DNA of 64,000 nt from Achromobacter insolitus (GTDB taxonomy: Bacteria > Pseudomonadota > Gammaproteobacteria > Burkholderiales > Burkholderiaceae_B): contig NZ_NJIF01000007.1 in the NCBI RefSeq assembly GCF_002209555.1, positions 62,001 to 126,000 of the forward strand, given 5' to 3'. Positions within the stretch are counted from its first letter, which is position 1. Each line of letters starts with the position of its first letter. Both the position numbers and the translations under genes were made by a program. The notes under the pieces were generated by a model. It saw only the letters and a program-made list of their open reading frames with translations. It was not told where the DNA came from and made no database searches. Below, piece by piece: positions 9,850-18,089 of the stretch.

Positions 9850-11267
9850 GCGTATTGCTCCAAGGCGCGGACGTCGACGATGCGGCCAGTTAGCGCAGCG
9901 GCGGCGGCCATGGCCGGCGACATCAGGTGGGTACGGCCCGCCCGCCCCTGCCGGCCTTCGAAATTGCGGTTGGTGGTCGAGGCGCAGCGCTCGCCGGGAC
10001 TCAGCACGTCGTCGTTCATGGCCAGGCACATGGAACAGCCCGGCTGGCGCCATTCAAAACCCGCCTCGATCAGGGTCGCCGCGACGCCCTCGGCCTCAGC
10101 CTGTGCGCGCACCGCCCCCGACCCCGGCACCACCATGGCCCGAACGCCCGCGGCGACCTTGCGCCCGCGCACCACCGCCGCCACCGCGCGCAGGTCCTCG
10201 ATGCGCCCGTTGGTGCACGAGCCGATGAACACGCGGTCTATCGGCAGCCCGGCTATCGGCATGCCGGGCACCAGGCCGATGTAGTCCATGGCTTTTTCAA
10301 GCGCCAGGCGAGCCAGTGCATCGGGCTCGGCCTGCGGATCCGGCACCACGCCGTCCACCGGCATGGCCTGGTCCGGGCTGGTGCCCCAGGTGACGAAAGG
10401 CGCCATCGCGGCGGCGTCCAGCACGTGTTCGGCGTCGAACACGGCATTCTCGTCCGACCGCAGCGTGGCCCAATAGGCGCGCGCCTGCTCCAGCATCTCG
10501 CCACGCAGTTCCGGCGCATGCGCGGCGACATAGGCTTCGGTAGTGGCGTCCGGCGCGATCAGCGCGGCGCGCGCGCCCGCCTCCACTGTCATGTTGCACA
10601 GGGTCATGCGGGCCTCGGCGGACAGCGCCGCTATCGCTTCGCCGCAGAACTCCACCGCGTGTCCGCGCGCGCCCTGCGCGCCGATGCGATGCACGATGCA
10701 AATCACCAGGTCCTTGGCCGTCACGCCTGCCGGAAGCCTGCCGTCCACGCGGATACGCATATTGCGCGCCACCCGGTACACGAGCGTCTGCGTGGCCAGG
10801 ATGTGCTCGACTTCGGACGTTCCGATGCCAAAGCCCAAAGCACCCAGCGCGCCATAGGTCGTGGTGTGGCTATCGCCGCACAGCACCACCATGCCCGGCA
10901 GCACCATGCCATGCTCGGGCGCGATCACATGCTCGATGCCTTGCAGCGGGTCGGTGGTGTCGAACAGCGCAATGCCCTGTTCGTCGCAGTTGCGCTTGAG
11001 ATTGAGCGCCTGGCGCGAGGACGCGTCGTCGGCGATCACGCGCAGCGCCGCCGGCACTGGATGCGTGGGAATGATGTGGTCCACCACCGCCATCTGCTGC
11101 CCGGGACGCAGCACGCCGCGTCCACGCGCAGCCAGGCCGCTGAAGGCCTGCGGGCTGGTGTATTCGTTCATGATGTGCAGGTCGACGTACAGCAGGATGT
11201 GTTCCTCGTCGATCCGGGCCACCTCATGGCTGGCCACCAGTTTGTCGTACAACGTCATGCCGGGCAT
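9846..11267 (-). CDS. leuC: 3-isopropylmalate dehydratase-type large subunit
   Basis: A 473-residue aconitase-superfamily large subunit with a 4Fe-4S cluster. Cluster ligands sit in GDSHTTTYGALG (with the CGDS motif), SCTNGRIEDL and PGCSMCLAMN. Three bases are taken from the alternative start choice: ATG 11267 is preferred over ATG 11258 because AAGGA lies eight bases upstream. The chain is about the usual LeuC length. It is the second gene of a Bug / leuC / leuD / hydrolase operon opposite a LysR gene. See leuD for why a catabolic hydroxy-diacid dehydratase is considered. Confidence 0.92.
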   Translation of the reverse strand: MPGMTLYDKLVASHEVARIDEEHILLYVDLHIMNEYTSPQAFSGLAARGRGVLRPGQQMAVVDHIIPTHPVPAALRVIADDASSRQALNLKRNCDEQGIALFDTTDPLQGIEHVIAPEHGMVLPGMVVLCGDSHTTTYGALGALGFGIGTSEVEHILATQTLVYRVARNMRIRVDGRLPAGVTAKDLVICIVHRIGAQGARGHAVEFCGEAIAALSAEARMTLCNMTVEAGARAALIAPDATTEAYVAAHAPELRGEMLEQARAYWATLRSDENAVFDAEHVLDAAAMAPFVTWGTSPDQAMPVDGVVPDPQAEPDALARLALEKAMDYIGLVPGMPIAGLPIDRVFIGSCTNGRIEDLRAVAAVVRGRKVAAGVRAMVVPGSGAVRAQAEAEGVAATLIEAGFEWRQPGCSMCLAMNDDVLSPGERCASTTNRNFEGRQGRAGRTHLMSPAMAAAAALTGRIVDVRALEQYA

Positions 11268-11290
11268 GTCTTGCGTCCTTCGATTGTGGA

Positions 11291-12268
11291 TCAGTTGGCC
11301 TGGATGCCGGCATCTTTGACGATGCCCGCCCAACGCGTCATCTCGTCGGCGACCATGGCGTCGGTCTTGGCGGGCGAAGTAATCAGCGGGTCAAAACCTT
11401 CCTTGCCCATGCGCTGCGCGAGTTCCGGCGAACGCAAGGCCTGTTCGAGCCTGGCGTTCAAGGTGTCGATCACGGGCTGGGGCGTGCCTGCCGGCGCGCT
11501 GATGACGAACCAGGTGTTGAACTCATAGCCCGGCAGGCCGGACTCGGCGATCGTGGGCACGTCGGGCAGCAACGGCGAACGCGTCGTGCCCGTCACGCCC
11601 AAGGCCTTGAGCTTCTTGCCGTCCACTTGCGGCTTGGCCGCCGACAGCACCGGAAAGCTCATCTGCACCTGGCCGCTGATCGTATCCACCATGGCCGGGC
11701 CACCGCCCTTGTAGGGCACGTGCAGAATCTGCGTCTTGGACACCGACTTGAACAGCTCGGCGGCCATGTGGAAGGTGCTGCCCGTGCCCGCGGATCCAAA
11801 GCTCAGGTCGTTGGCGGGGCGCGCGCGCACATAAGCCAATAGTTCGCTCACATTGGCCACCGGCAGGCTGTTGGTGACCGTGAGCACGTGCTGCGACGTC
11901 CCGATGGTGCCAACCGAACGCAAATCCTTCCGGGTGTCGAACGGCATGTTCTGGAACAACGCGGGGTTGATGGCCAGCGACATGGTGTTCACGGCCAGCG
12001 TGTAACCGTCGGGCTCGGCCCGTGCCACCGCGGCCATGCCGATGTTGCCGGACGCGCCAGCGCGGTTTTCCACCACCACGCTCTGGCCCAGGGCGCGGCC
12101 CCAGGCATCCGAAATCAGGCGCGCGGCGATGTCCACGCTGCCGCCGGGCGCGAATGGCACGATGAGCGTCACGGCGCGCTGGGGAAAGGCGTCGGCGGCG
12201 GCCGGCTGGGTCCAACAGGATGCGGCGATGGCTGCGCACAAGGCGCCGGCCGCTTTGTTGATCTTCAT
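11291..12268 (-). CDS. Bug-family tricarboxylate receptor
   Basis: A 325-residue periplasmic solute-binding protein with a Sec signal peptide (about 1-25, ending PAAADA). Bug signatures are FPQRAVTLIVPFAPGGSVDIAAR at the mature N-terminus, VPYKGGGPAMVDTISGQVQM and LPDVPTIAESGLPGYE. It is the first gene of the leuCD/hydrolase operon and lies 23 bases upstream of leuC. It probably captures the organic acid that the operon degrades. The divergent LysR regulator likely controls it through the shared intergenic region. Confidence 0.93.
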   Translation of the reverse strand: MKINKAAGALCAAIAASCWTQPAAADAFPQRAVTLIVPFAPGGSVDIAARLISDAWGRALGQSVVVENRAGASGNIGMAAVARAEPDGYTLAVNTMSLAINPALFQNMPFDTRKDLRSVGTIGTSQHVLTVTNSLPVANVSELLAYVRARPANDLSFGSAGTGSTFHMAAELFKSVSKTQILHVPYKGGGPAMVDTISGQVQMSFPVLSAAKPQVDGKKLKALGVTGTTRSPLLPDVPTIAESGLPGYEFNTWFVISAPAGTPQPVIDTLNARLEQALRSPELAQRMGKEGFDPLITSPAKTDAMVADEMTRWAGIVKDAGIQAN

Positions 12269-12394
12269 TCCTGGTCTCCTCGTTTGGCCGCGCCAGGCGG
12301 CTCTTTAGTGGTGGGGCCAGTGTATAAGCCGATCCCGTTCTTATAATTAATGATCGAAATAAAGCTTTATTAAATTCGGTTTATAAATAAGCGC
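12269..12394. promoter_or_regulatory. Divergent promoter region with a 14-bp palindrome
   Basis: This 126-base AT-rich gap separates the Bug operon (minus) from the LysR gene (plus). It holds a perfect 14-bp palindrome, AATAAAGCTTTATT, at 12358-12371, only 23 bases before the LysR start codon. It also has TTATAATTAATGA just to the left. LysR-type regulators usually bind and autoregulate from such a place, so this is the best operator candidate. Confidence 0.6.
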
Positions 12395-13318
12395 ATGGAC
12401 GCCCTATCCGACCTCGCCTTTTTCTCGCTGGTGGTCAAGCACGGCAATCTGTCGGCCGCCGCCCGGGAACTGGGGCTGACACCGCCCGCGGTAAGCACGC
12501 GGCTGGCCAAGCTGGAGCAGCGCCTGGGCGTGCGCCTGTTGAACCGCACTACGCGCCGGGTCAGCGTCACGCAGGAAGGCGAGCTGTACCTGGCCGAGGG
12601 CGGGCGCATCCTGGCTGACCTGGAAGCGCTGGAACGCTCGGTGTCGAGCGCCCGCGCTCGCCCCCAAGGGCTGCTGAGGCTGAACGCGACCTTCGGTTTC
12701 GGCCGCGCCCACATCGTGCCCGCAGTGTCGGACTTCGTCCGCCAGTATCCAGAAGTAGAGGTGCAGATGCGGCTGACCGACAGGCCGTTGAACCTGATCG
12801 AGGAAGGGTTCGACGTGGCAGTCCGCTTTGGCGACCTGCCCGACGCGCGCCTGACCGCGCGCAAAATCGCCTCCAACCGCCGGGTGTTGTGCGCATCGCC
12901 GCGATATCTGGAAACCCATGGCGAACCCCGCGCGCCGGGCGACCTGCAACGCCACCGCTGCATCGTCGTGCGCGAGAACGACGTGGCCTACGGTACCTGG
13001 CGCCTGGAATCAGGCTCGCGCGCGGAAACCGTGAAAGTACGGGGCCCGGTCAGTTCCAACGACGGCCAGAGCGCCCTGGAATGGGCATTGGACGGCCACG
13101 GCATCGTCATGCGATCGGAATGGGAAACGGCCGAGCACCTGCGCGCCGGACGCTTGCGCGTAGTGCTGGCCGATTGGCGCACGCCTGCCGCCGATATCCA
13201 CGCGCTCTACCCCGAACGCCTGAACCTGCCAGCCAAGACGCTGGCGTTCGTGGAATTCCTGTCGCAACGCTTCGCGCGCCATTTGCGCGCGCCGGGCGAA
13301 CAGGACTCGGTGTGGTGA
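12395..13318 (+). CDS. LysR-family transcriptional regulator
   Basis: A 307-residue LysR-type regulator. Residues 1-60 hold the winged helix-turn-helix (LSAAARELGLTPPAVSTRLAKLE and LLNRTTRRVSVT). The rest is the periplasmic-binding-like effector domain, of the subgroup that includes the AaeR/DmlR-like regulators (FGFGRAHIVPAVSDFV, DVAVRFGDLPD). It is transcribed away from the Bug/leuCD/hydrolase operon, which is the usual arrangement for a regulator that senses the operon's substrate. The 14-bp palindrome just upstream is the likely operator. Confidence 0.92.
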   Translation: MDALSDLAFFSLVVKHGNLSAAARELGLTPPAVSTRLAKLEQRLGVRLLNRTTRRVSVTQEGELYLAEGGRILADLEALERSVSSARARPQGLLRLNATFGFGRAHIVPAVSDFVRQYPEVEVQMRLTDRPLNLIEEGFDVAVRFGDLPDARLTARKIASNRRVLCASPRYLETHGEPRAPGDLQRHRCIVVRENDVAYGTWRLESGSRAETVKVRGPVSSNDGQSALEWALDGHGIVMRSEWETAEHLRAGRLRVVLADWRTPAADIHALYPERLNLPAKTLAFVEFLSQRFARHLRAPGEQDSVW

Positions 13319-13328
13319 AGACGCCGCC

Positions 13329-13970
13329 TCAGATCTCGTCGATGGCAGTGCTGGCTACCGTTCCCGGCTGCGCGCCGTTTTCGCCGATGGCATAGCGGTC
13401 GCGCGTGGTGACATAGAAGCTCGCGCCAAAACGTCCCACGGGAAAGTAGTCCTGCAAGCGCACCCGCCACGACACCGTGTCGACGAGGCCGTCACGCGCA
13501 TGCAACCAGCGCACCTGTCCGATAAAAATCTGCCGGCTGGCGGTTTCCATTGTTTCGTACAGCGTGCACTCGAATGCCACCGGCGCCTGCAGAATGCGGG
13601 GCGGCCTGACGCGATGGCTGGGCGCGGCATCCAGTCCGGCATGAGCCAGCTCGCTGATGTCCGCCGGAAGGCGGTCGCCGCAGCGGTGCATTTTTTCGGC
13701 CATCGCCTCGTCGGTCAGGTGCACGACGAATTCCTTGTCGCGGGCGATATTGCGCGCCGTATCCTTCAGGCCGCCGTCCTCCAGACGGTTGATGCTGACC
13801 ATGACGATGGGCGGATCCTCGCCCAGCATGTTGAACATGCTGAATGGCGCCGCGTTGACCACCCCGGTTTCGGACAGGGTCGTAATCAGCGCGATTGGCC
13901 TGGGCACGATCAGGCTGGCCATGAGCTTGTAGCGCTGGTATTCGGTAATTGCGTCGAAATCGATTTCCAT
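13329..13970 (-). CDS. Flavin reductase-like FMN-binding protein
   Basis: A 213-residue split-barrel flavoprotein of the flavin reductase-like family (PF01613 type). Characteristic segments are MASLIVPRPIALITT, VNAAPFSMFNMLGEDPPIVMVS and DTARNIARDKEFVVHL. ATG 13970 is chosen because family similarity starts there and it lies one base from the stop of the GntR gene; the frame runs to 14063 without support. It is the last gene of a deacetylase / GntR / flavin reductase run. It could supply reduced flavin to a monooxygenase, but none is encoded in the window. Confidence 0.85.
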   Translation of the reverse strand: MEIDFDAITEYQRYKLMASLIVPRPIALITTLSETGVVNAAPFSMFNMLGEDPPIVMVSINRLEDGGLKDTARNIARDKEFVVHLTDEAMAEKMHRCGDRLPADISELAHAGLDAAPSHRVRPPRILQAPVAFECTLYETMETASRQIFIGQVRWLHARDGLVDTVSWRVRLQDYFPVGRFGASFYVTTRDRYAIGENGAQPGTVASTAIDEI

Positions 13971-13971
13971 A

Positions 13972-14754
13972 TCAGGCCAGTCCCAGCATCTGGGCGAGGG
14001 TTTGCGCGGGCTGGGGACGCTCCAGGCTGATGCGCCGTTCCAAGTCCACCAGGTGGTTGTCATTGATCTTTACGGCCTCGGCGACGGCGCCGCTCTCCAT
14101 CAGATCGACGATCTGTACGTGCTCGCCATGTTCGCACGCGGCATTGCCGGGCGGCTCGTACAACGCCACGATGAGCGAACACCGCGACACAAGCTCCGCC
14201 AGGTAGCCTTGCAGGATGGCGTTGCCGGACAGCTCGCCCAACCGCAGGTGGAAGGCGCTGGCCTGGCGTGCCCAAGCCGGCTGGCCCGCGCGGTGCAGCA
14301 AGGCATGTTCCTCCCGCAATTGCTTGCGCAAAGACGCATAGTCGGTCTTGGTGGCGCGAGCGGCAGCAAGGGGGACAAGCGCCGCTTCCAGCGCGCGTCG
14401 CGCCTGGAAGATTTGTCGTGTGTCTTCCGGGGTCGGTTCTGCCACCACGGCGCCCCGATTGTGATGCAAGTCCACGACGTGCTCGTGCGCCAATCGCTGC
14501 AAGGCCTTGCGCGCCACCGAGCGCGGCACTCCGAACAGTTCGCAGATGGCCGCCTCGGGCAATTTCGTTCCGGGCGTCAGCCGCTGGCTCATCACGCTTT
14601 CATACACTGCCTCGCAAATGCGACGCTCCATGTCGCCCTCCTGGGATCCGGCCGCGGTCGCGGCCGTGGACGTGGACGTGGACGCTGTATCGGCAACGGT
14701 CTTGCCGCGAATGGCAGGCTTGGCTCGGGTTGTAGCGGAACTGCGTAGGGACAT
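13972..14754 (-). CDS. GntR-family regulator with FCD effector domain
   Basis: A 260-residue FadR-subfamily GntR regulator. A Ser/Thr/Ala-rich leader (about 1-45) includes an STSTST run. The winged HTH follows (PEAAICELFGVPRSVARKALQRLAHE), then an all-helical FCD domain with conserved His positions in AFHLRLGELSG and EHGEHVQIVDLM, probably binding a metal and a carboxylate ligand. It sits between the PuuE-like deacetylase and the flavin reductase. It likely controls that run and the divergent ABC transporter. The Ser/Thr leader is encoded by three direct CGTGGA hexamers at 14665-14682. Confidence 0.9.
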   Translation of the reverse strand: MSLRSSATTRAKPAIRGKTVADTASTSTSTAATAAGSQEGDMERRICEAVYESVMSQRLTPGTKLPEAAICELFGVPRSVARKALQRLAHEHVVDLHHNRGAVVAEPTPEDTRQIFQARRALEAALVPLAAARATKTDYASLRKQLREEHALLHRAGQPAWARQASAFHLRLGELSGNAILQGYLAELVSRCSLIVALYEPPGNAACEHGEHVQIVDLMESGAVAEAVKINDNHLVDLERRISLERPQPAQTLAQMLGLA

Positions 14755-14789
14755 GCTGGCCTCGTCTTGCGGGCGGATGGATCGGAATA

Positions 14790-15752
14790 TCAGGGCGCGG
14801 CAATCACGCCGGGCGGCAGGCTGTCCACATGCCGGCAGATCTCGCCAGGCGTGGTGAACCAGATTTCGCCTCGATCGCGTGCGGCGGCGAGCGGTGCCAG
14901 CGCGCGCCGAAGATGCCGCAGCCGGTATGGCTGGCCCACGATGTAGGGATGCAGCGCAATACCCATGACCAGGGGCTGGCGGCTGGCCTGCGCGCGCATT
15001 TCCTCGAACTGGTCGAGAATCATGTCCGCAAAATCGCGCGCGTCCATCTTGCGCGCCATGATCATTGGGATGTCGTTGAGTTCCTGCGGATACGGGATCG
15101 CCCATAGTTCTCCACTTCGGGTCCGCATGCGCATGGGCTGATCGTCATGGCACCAATTCAGCGTATAGCGGTAGCCCGCTTCCGCCAGCAGGTCGGGAGT
15201 GGTCCGACTTTCCGAGATCCACGGGGATAGCCAGCCTGCGGGCGCGTGTCCCGTGTGGCGCCGGATGCGGTCGCGGCAGTGACCCAGCAAGGCGCCTTCG
15301 TCGGCTTCCGTCAAGCCGCCCTGCCGATGTGCATTGCTGTAGCCATGCCCTATCAATTCGTCTCCGCGCGCAACAAGCGCATCCATCAAATCGGGGCAGT
15401 GCTCATACAGGGCGGTATTGATCAGCGCGCCGGCCGGCAGCCTCAGATCGTCGAACAGTTCCAGGCAGCGCCACGCGCCCACCCGGTTGCCGTATTCGCG
15501 CCAGGCGTAGTTCAACACGTCGGGATGGGGCGATGCCGGGCCCAGTTCCGCACCCAGCCCTTCGCCAAACGCGAAGTGCTCGATATTGAAGCCGATATAC
15601 ACGGCTAGGCGCGCGCCATTGGGCCAGGTGTAGTCCTTGCGCCCGGCTATCGCTTGGTAAGCGAACCGGCCATGGCAAGCGAGCGGCGCGGGCGCCCACC
15701 CGGCCGATTGGTCACGCCCCGGACTAGTGCTTGAAAGCAAGGATGGATTCAT
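14790..15752 (-). CDS. Polysaccharide-deacetylase-fold hydrolase (PuuE/allantoinase-like)
   Basis: A 320-residue NodB-fold metal-dependent hydrolase. The segments YTWPNGARLAVYIGFNIE, LFDDLRLPAGALINTALYEHCPDL, GHGYSNAHRQGG and WLSPWISESRTTPDLLAEAGY resemble the PuuE group (allantoinase and cyclic-imide or ureide hydrolases) more than true chitin or peptidoglycan deacetylases. There is no signal peptide, so it should be cytoplasmic. It is the first gene of a minus-strand run with a GntR regulator and a flavin reductase, divergent from a branched-chain-type ABC importer. Uptake and opening of a nitrogen-containing ring or amide is a plausible inferred role. Confidence 0.8.
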   Translation of the reverse strand: MNPSLLSSTSPGRDQSAGWAPAPLACHGRFAYQAIAGRKDYTWPNGARLAVYIGFNIEHFAFGEGLGAELGPASPHPDVLNYAWREYGNRVGAWRCLELFDDLRLPAGALINTALYEHCPDLMDALVARGDELIGHGYSNAHRQGGLTEADEGALLGHCRDRIRRHTGHAPAGWLSPWISESRTTPDLLAEAGYRYTLNWCHDDQPMRMRTRSGELWAIPYPQELNDIPMIMARKMDARDFADMILDQFEEMRAQASRQPLVMGIALHPYIVGQPYRLRHLRRALAPLAAARDRGEIWFTTPGEICRHVDSLPPGVIAAP

Positions 15753-15992
15753 TTTGGTGCAAATCCTGATGCATGATTGTTCACAAAACCTCTGGCTCTT
15801 TGAAAACAAAATGGGCAGCTGGCGCGGACAAAAGCGCTGGCGACCGCGCCACATCCGCGGGCATCCCCTTGCTGGCCGCGCCATCGGCGCCGCGGCGAAC
15901 CGGGCCGAATCAGATGGCATGGATCTTGCATGGGAAAGCGAAGCAGCACTTAACCCCATGCAAGATCCGTTCCACTTTTCCCGGAGTGCCCG
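15753..15992. promoter_or_regulatory. Divergent intergenic region, deacetylase versus ABC transporter
   Basis: A 240-base gap between the deacetylase operon (minus) and the ABC transporter operon (plus). The deacetylase-proximal side is AT-rich and contains overlapping dyads such as TGATGCATGATTGTTCA. The GntR regulator encoded two genes away is the likely user. No clear operator consensus was identified. Confidence 0.4.
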
Positions 15993-17183
15993 ATGATCCA
16001 GACCCGCCGTTCCTTTCTGCTTTGCGCCACCGCCGCAGCCCTCTTCGCGACCGGCCTCGGCTTGCAACCTGCGTTGGCTGCCGATCCCATCAAGATCGGC
16101 CTGATCACGGCGCTGTCCGGGGAGTCAGCGCGCGCTGGCGAAGCGCTGACCCGCGGCATGGCGATCGCCATCGACGAGATCAACGCGAAGGGCGGCCTGC
16201 TGGGCGGCCGTCAGATCGTGCTGGTGCGCCGCGACGACGAGGGCAATCCCGCCAAGGGCATGGCCGCGGCGCGCGAGCTGATCTTCAAGGAAAAGGTCAC
16301 GGTGCTGTTCGGCGGCCTGGACACGCCAGTTTCCATGGCGATCGTGCCAATCGTGAATCAGGAAAAAGTGCCGTTCATGGGGCCGTGGGCCGCCGGAACG
16401 GCCATCACGCAGAACAAGGGCAATCCGAATTTCGTGTTCCGCGTCTCGGCCATGGATGAAATCGTGGACAGCGCCATGGTCCAGTACGCGCAGAAGACGT
16501 TCAAGAGCGCCAAGCCGGGCATGATCCTGGTGAACAACCCCTGGGGCGAATCCAATGAAAAAGGCCTGAACGCCGCGCTGGCCACGGCCAAGGTCACGCC
16601 CGCCGGCATCGAGAAGTTCCAGCCCAATGACCTGGACGTGGTGCCGCAGCTGAGCCGCCTGAAGGCCGAAGGCGCGGACACGCTGTTTCTTGTGGGCAAC
16701 GTGGGACCGTCGGCGCAAGTCGTGAAGTCGCTGGACCGCATGGGCTGGAAGGTGCCCATCGTGTCGCATTGGGGCCCGGCGGGTGGCCGATTCACCGAGC
16801 TGGCCGGCCCCAACGCCAAGAACGTGCACTTCGTGCAGACCTACAGCTTCTTCGGCAAGCAGGGGCCCGTGGGCGAGAAGGTGATGCAAGCCTTGAAGGC
16901 CAAGTACTCCGACATCAAGGGTCCCCAGGACATTACGCCCGCCGTGGGCGTGGCCAATGCCTATGACGGCATGCAACTGGCCGCGCTGGCCATCGCCCAG
17001 GCGGGCTCGACCGATGGCGACGCGGTGCGCCAGGGCTTCTACAAGATCGGCAAGTACGAGGGCTTGATCAAGACGTATGAACAGCCTTTCACGCCCGCGT
17101 CGCACGATGCCCTGCGCGAAGACGACTACGTCTGGACGCAGTTCATCGACAACCGCATCCTGCCCGTCAAGGGCGTGCAGTAA
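15993..17183 (+). CDS. ABC transporter substrate-binding protein (branched-chain amino acid type)
   Basis: A 396-residue type I periplasmic binding protein (LivJ/amide-binding family). The N-terminus TRRSFLL followed by a hydrophobic stretch ending PALA looks like a Tat signal peptide. The mature part starts IKIGLITALSGESARAGEA, with AIDEINAKGGLLGGRQIVL typical of the family. It heads a three-gene operon with a LivH-type permease and a LivM-LivG-LivF fusion. Despite the name, such systems often import amides, urea or aromatic acids. The neighbouring PuuE-like hydrolase suggests an amide or ureide, which is unproven. Confidence 0.93.
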   Translation: MIQTRRSFLLCATAAALFATGLGLQPALAADPIKIGLITALSGESARAGEALTRGMAIAIDEINAKGGLLGGRQIVLVRRDDEGNPAKGMAAARELIFKEKVTVLFGGLDTPVSMAIVPIVNQEKVPFMGPWAAGTAITQNKGNPNFVFRVSAMDEIVDSAMVQYAQKTFKSAKPGMILVNNPWGESNEKGLNAALATAKVTPAGIEKFQPNDLDVVPQLSRLKAEGADTLFLVGNVGPSAQVVKSLDRMGWKVPIVSHWGPAGGRFTELAGPNAKNVHFVQTYSFFGKQGPVGEKVMQALKAKYSDIKGPQDITPAVGVANAYDGMQLAALAIAQAGSTDGDAVRQGFYKIGKYEGLIKTYEQPFTPASHDALREDDYVWTQFIDNRILPVKGVQ

Positions 17184-17210
17184 ACCGGCGCGGCCTCGCG
17201 GGAGACACGC

Positions 17211-18089
17211 ATGTTGTTGATGTCCGCCATCGTCAGCGGCCTGGGCCTGGGTAGCATGTATGGACTCATGGCCCTGGGCTTTTACCTGACCTACGCCGTG
17301 TCGGGCACGGTGAACTTCGCCCAGGGCAGTTCCATGATGCTGGGCGCCGTGCTGACCTACACGTTCGCGCAGACACTGGGTTGGCCTCTGACACCCGCCC
17401 TGCTGGTCGCATTGGCGCTTTGCGCGCTGTACGGCCTGGTGGTCGAACGCCTGGCCGTGCGGCCGTTCGCAAGCCGCGGCTCCAATGCCTGGCTGATGTC
17501 CACCGTGGCGCTCGGCATCGTCCTGGACAATATCGTGATGTTCACCTTCGGCAAAGAGCCGCGCAGCCTGCCCTCGCCGCTGGCGCAAGCGCCGCTGGAG
17601 ATCAGTGGACTGAGCCTGGGCATCTACCCGCTGCAATTGCTCATCCCGGTGGTCGGCCTGGCGTTGGCCGCAGCGCTGCACACCTTTTCGCATCGCACGC
17701 GTTGGGGCGTGGCGCTGCTGGCGGTGGTGCAAAACCCCAGCGCGGCGCGGCTGATGGGTATTCCAGTGCGCCACGCAATCATGGCCGCGTTCGCGGCGTC
17801 GACGCTGTTCGCCGGCGTGGCCGGCGCACTGGTCGCGCCGCTTTTCAACGTACAGGCGGATATGGGCACCCTCTTCGGCCTGAAAGCCTATGTGGTCGCG
17901 ATCCTGGGCGGCATCACCAGCGCCTGGGGAGTAATGCTCGCCGGGCTGCTGTTCGGCGTGGCCGAAGCGCTGATCACCGTGGTTCTCGGTTCCGGATACA
18001 CCCAGATCATCAGCTTCACCCTGGTGATCGTCATACTGGCCCTGCTTCCCAACGGACTGTTCGGACGCGCCGACCTCAGGAAGGTCTGA
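17211..18089 (+). CDS. Branched-chain-type ABC transporter permease (LivH-like)
   Basis: A 292-residue inner-membrane permease of the LivH type with about eight hydrophobic segments. Family signatures are SGLGLGSMYGLMALGFYLTY near the N-terminus, SGTVNFAQG, the EAA-like LMGIPVRHAIMAAFAAST segment, and ILGGITSAWGVMLAGLLFG. It follows GGGAGACACGC. Its stop overlaps the start of the next gene as TGATG, so the two membrane partners are translationally coupled. Confidence 0.93.
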   Translation: MLLMSAIVSGLGLGSMYGLMALGFYLTYAVSGTVNFAQGSSMMLGAVLTYTFAQTLGWPLTPALLVALALCALYGLVVERLAVRPFASRGSNAWLMSTVALGIVLDNIVMFTFGKEPRSLPSPLAQAPLEISGLSLGIYPLQLLIPVVGLALAAALHTFSHRTRWGVALLAVVQNPSAARLMGIPVRHAIMAAFAASTLFAGVAGALVAPLFNVQADMGTLFGLKAYVVAILGGITSAWGVMLAGLLFGVAEALITVVLGSGYTQIISFTLVIVILALLPNGLFGRADLRKV

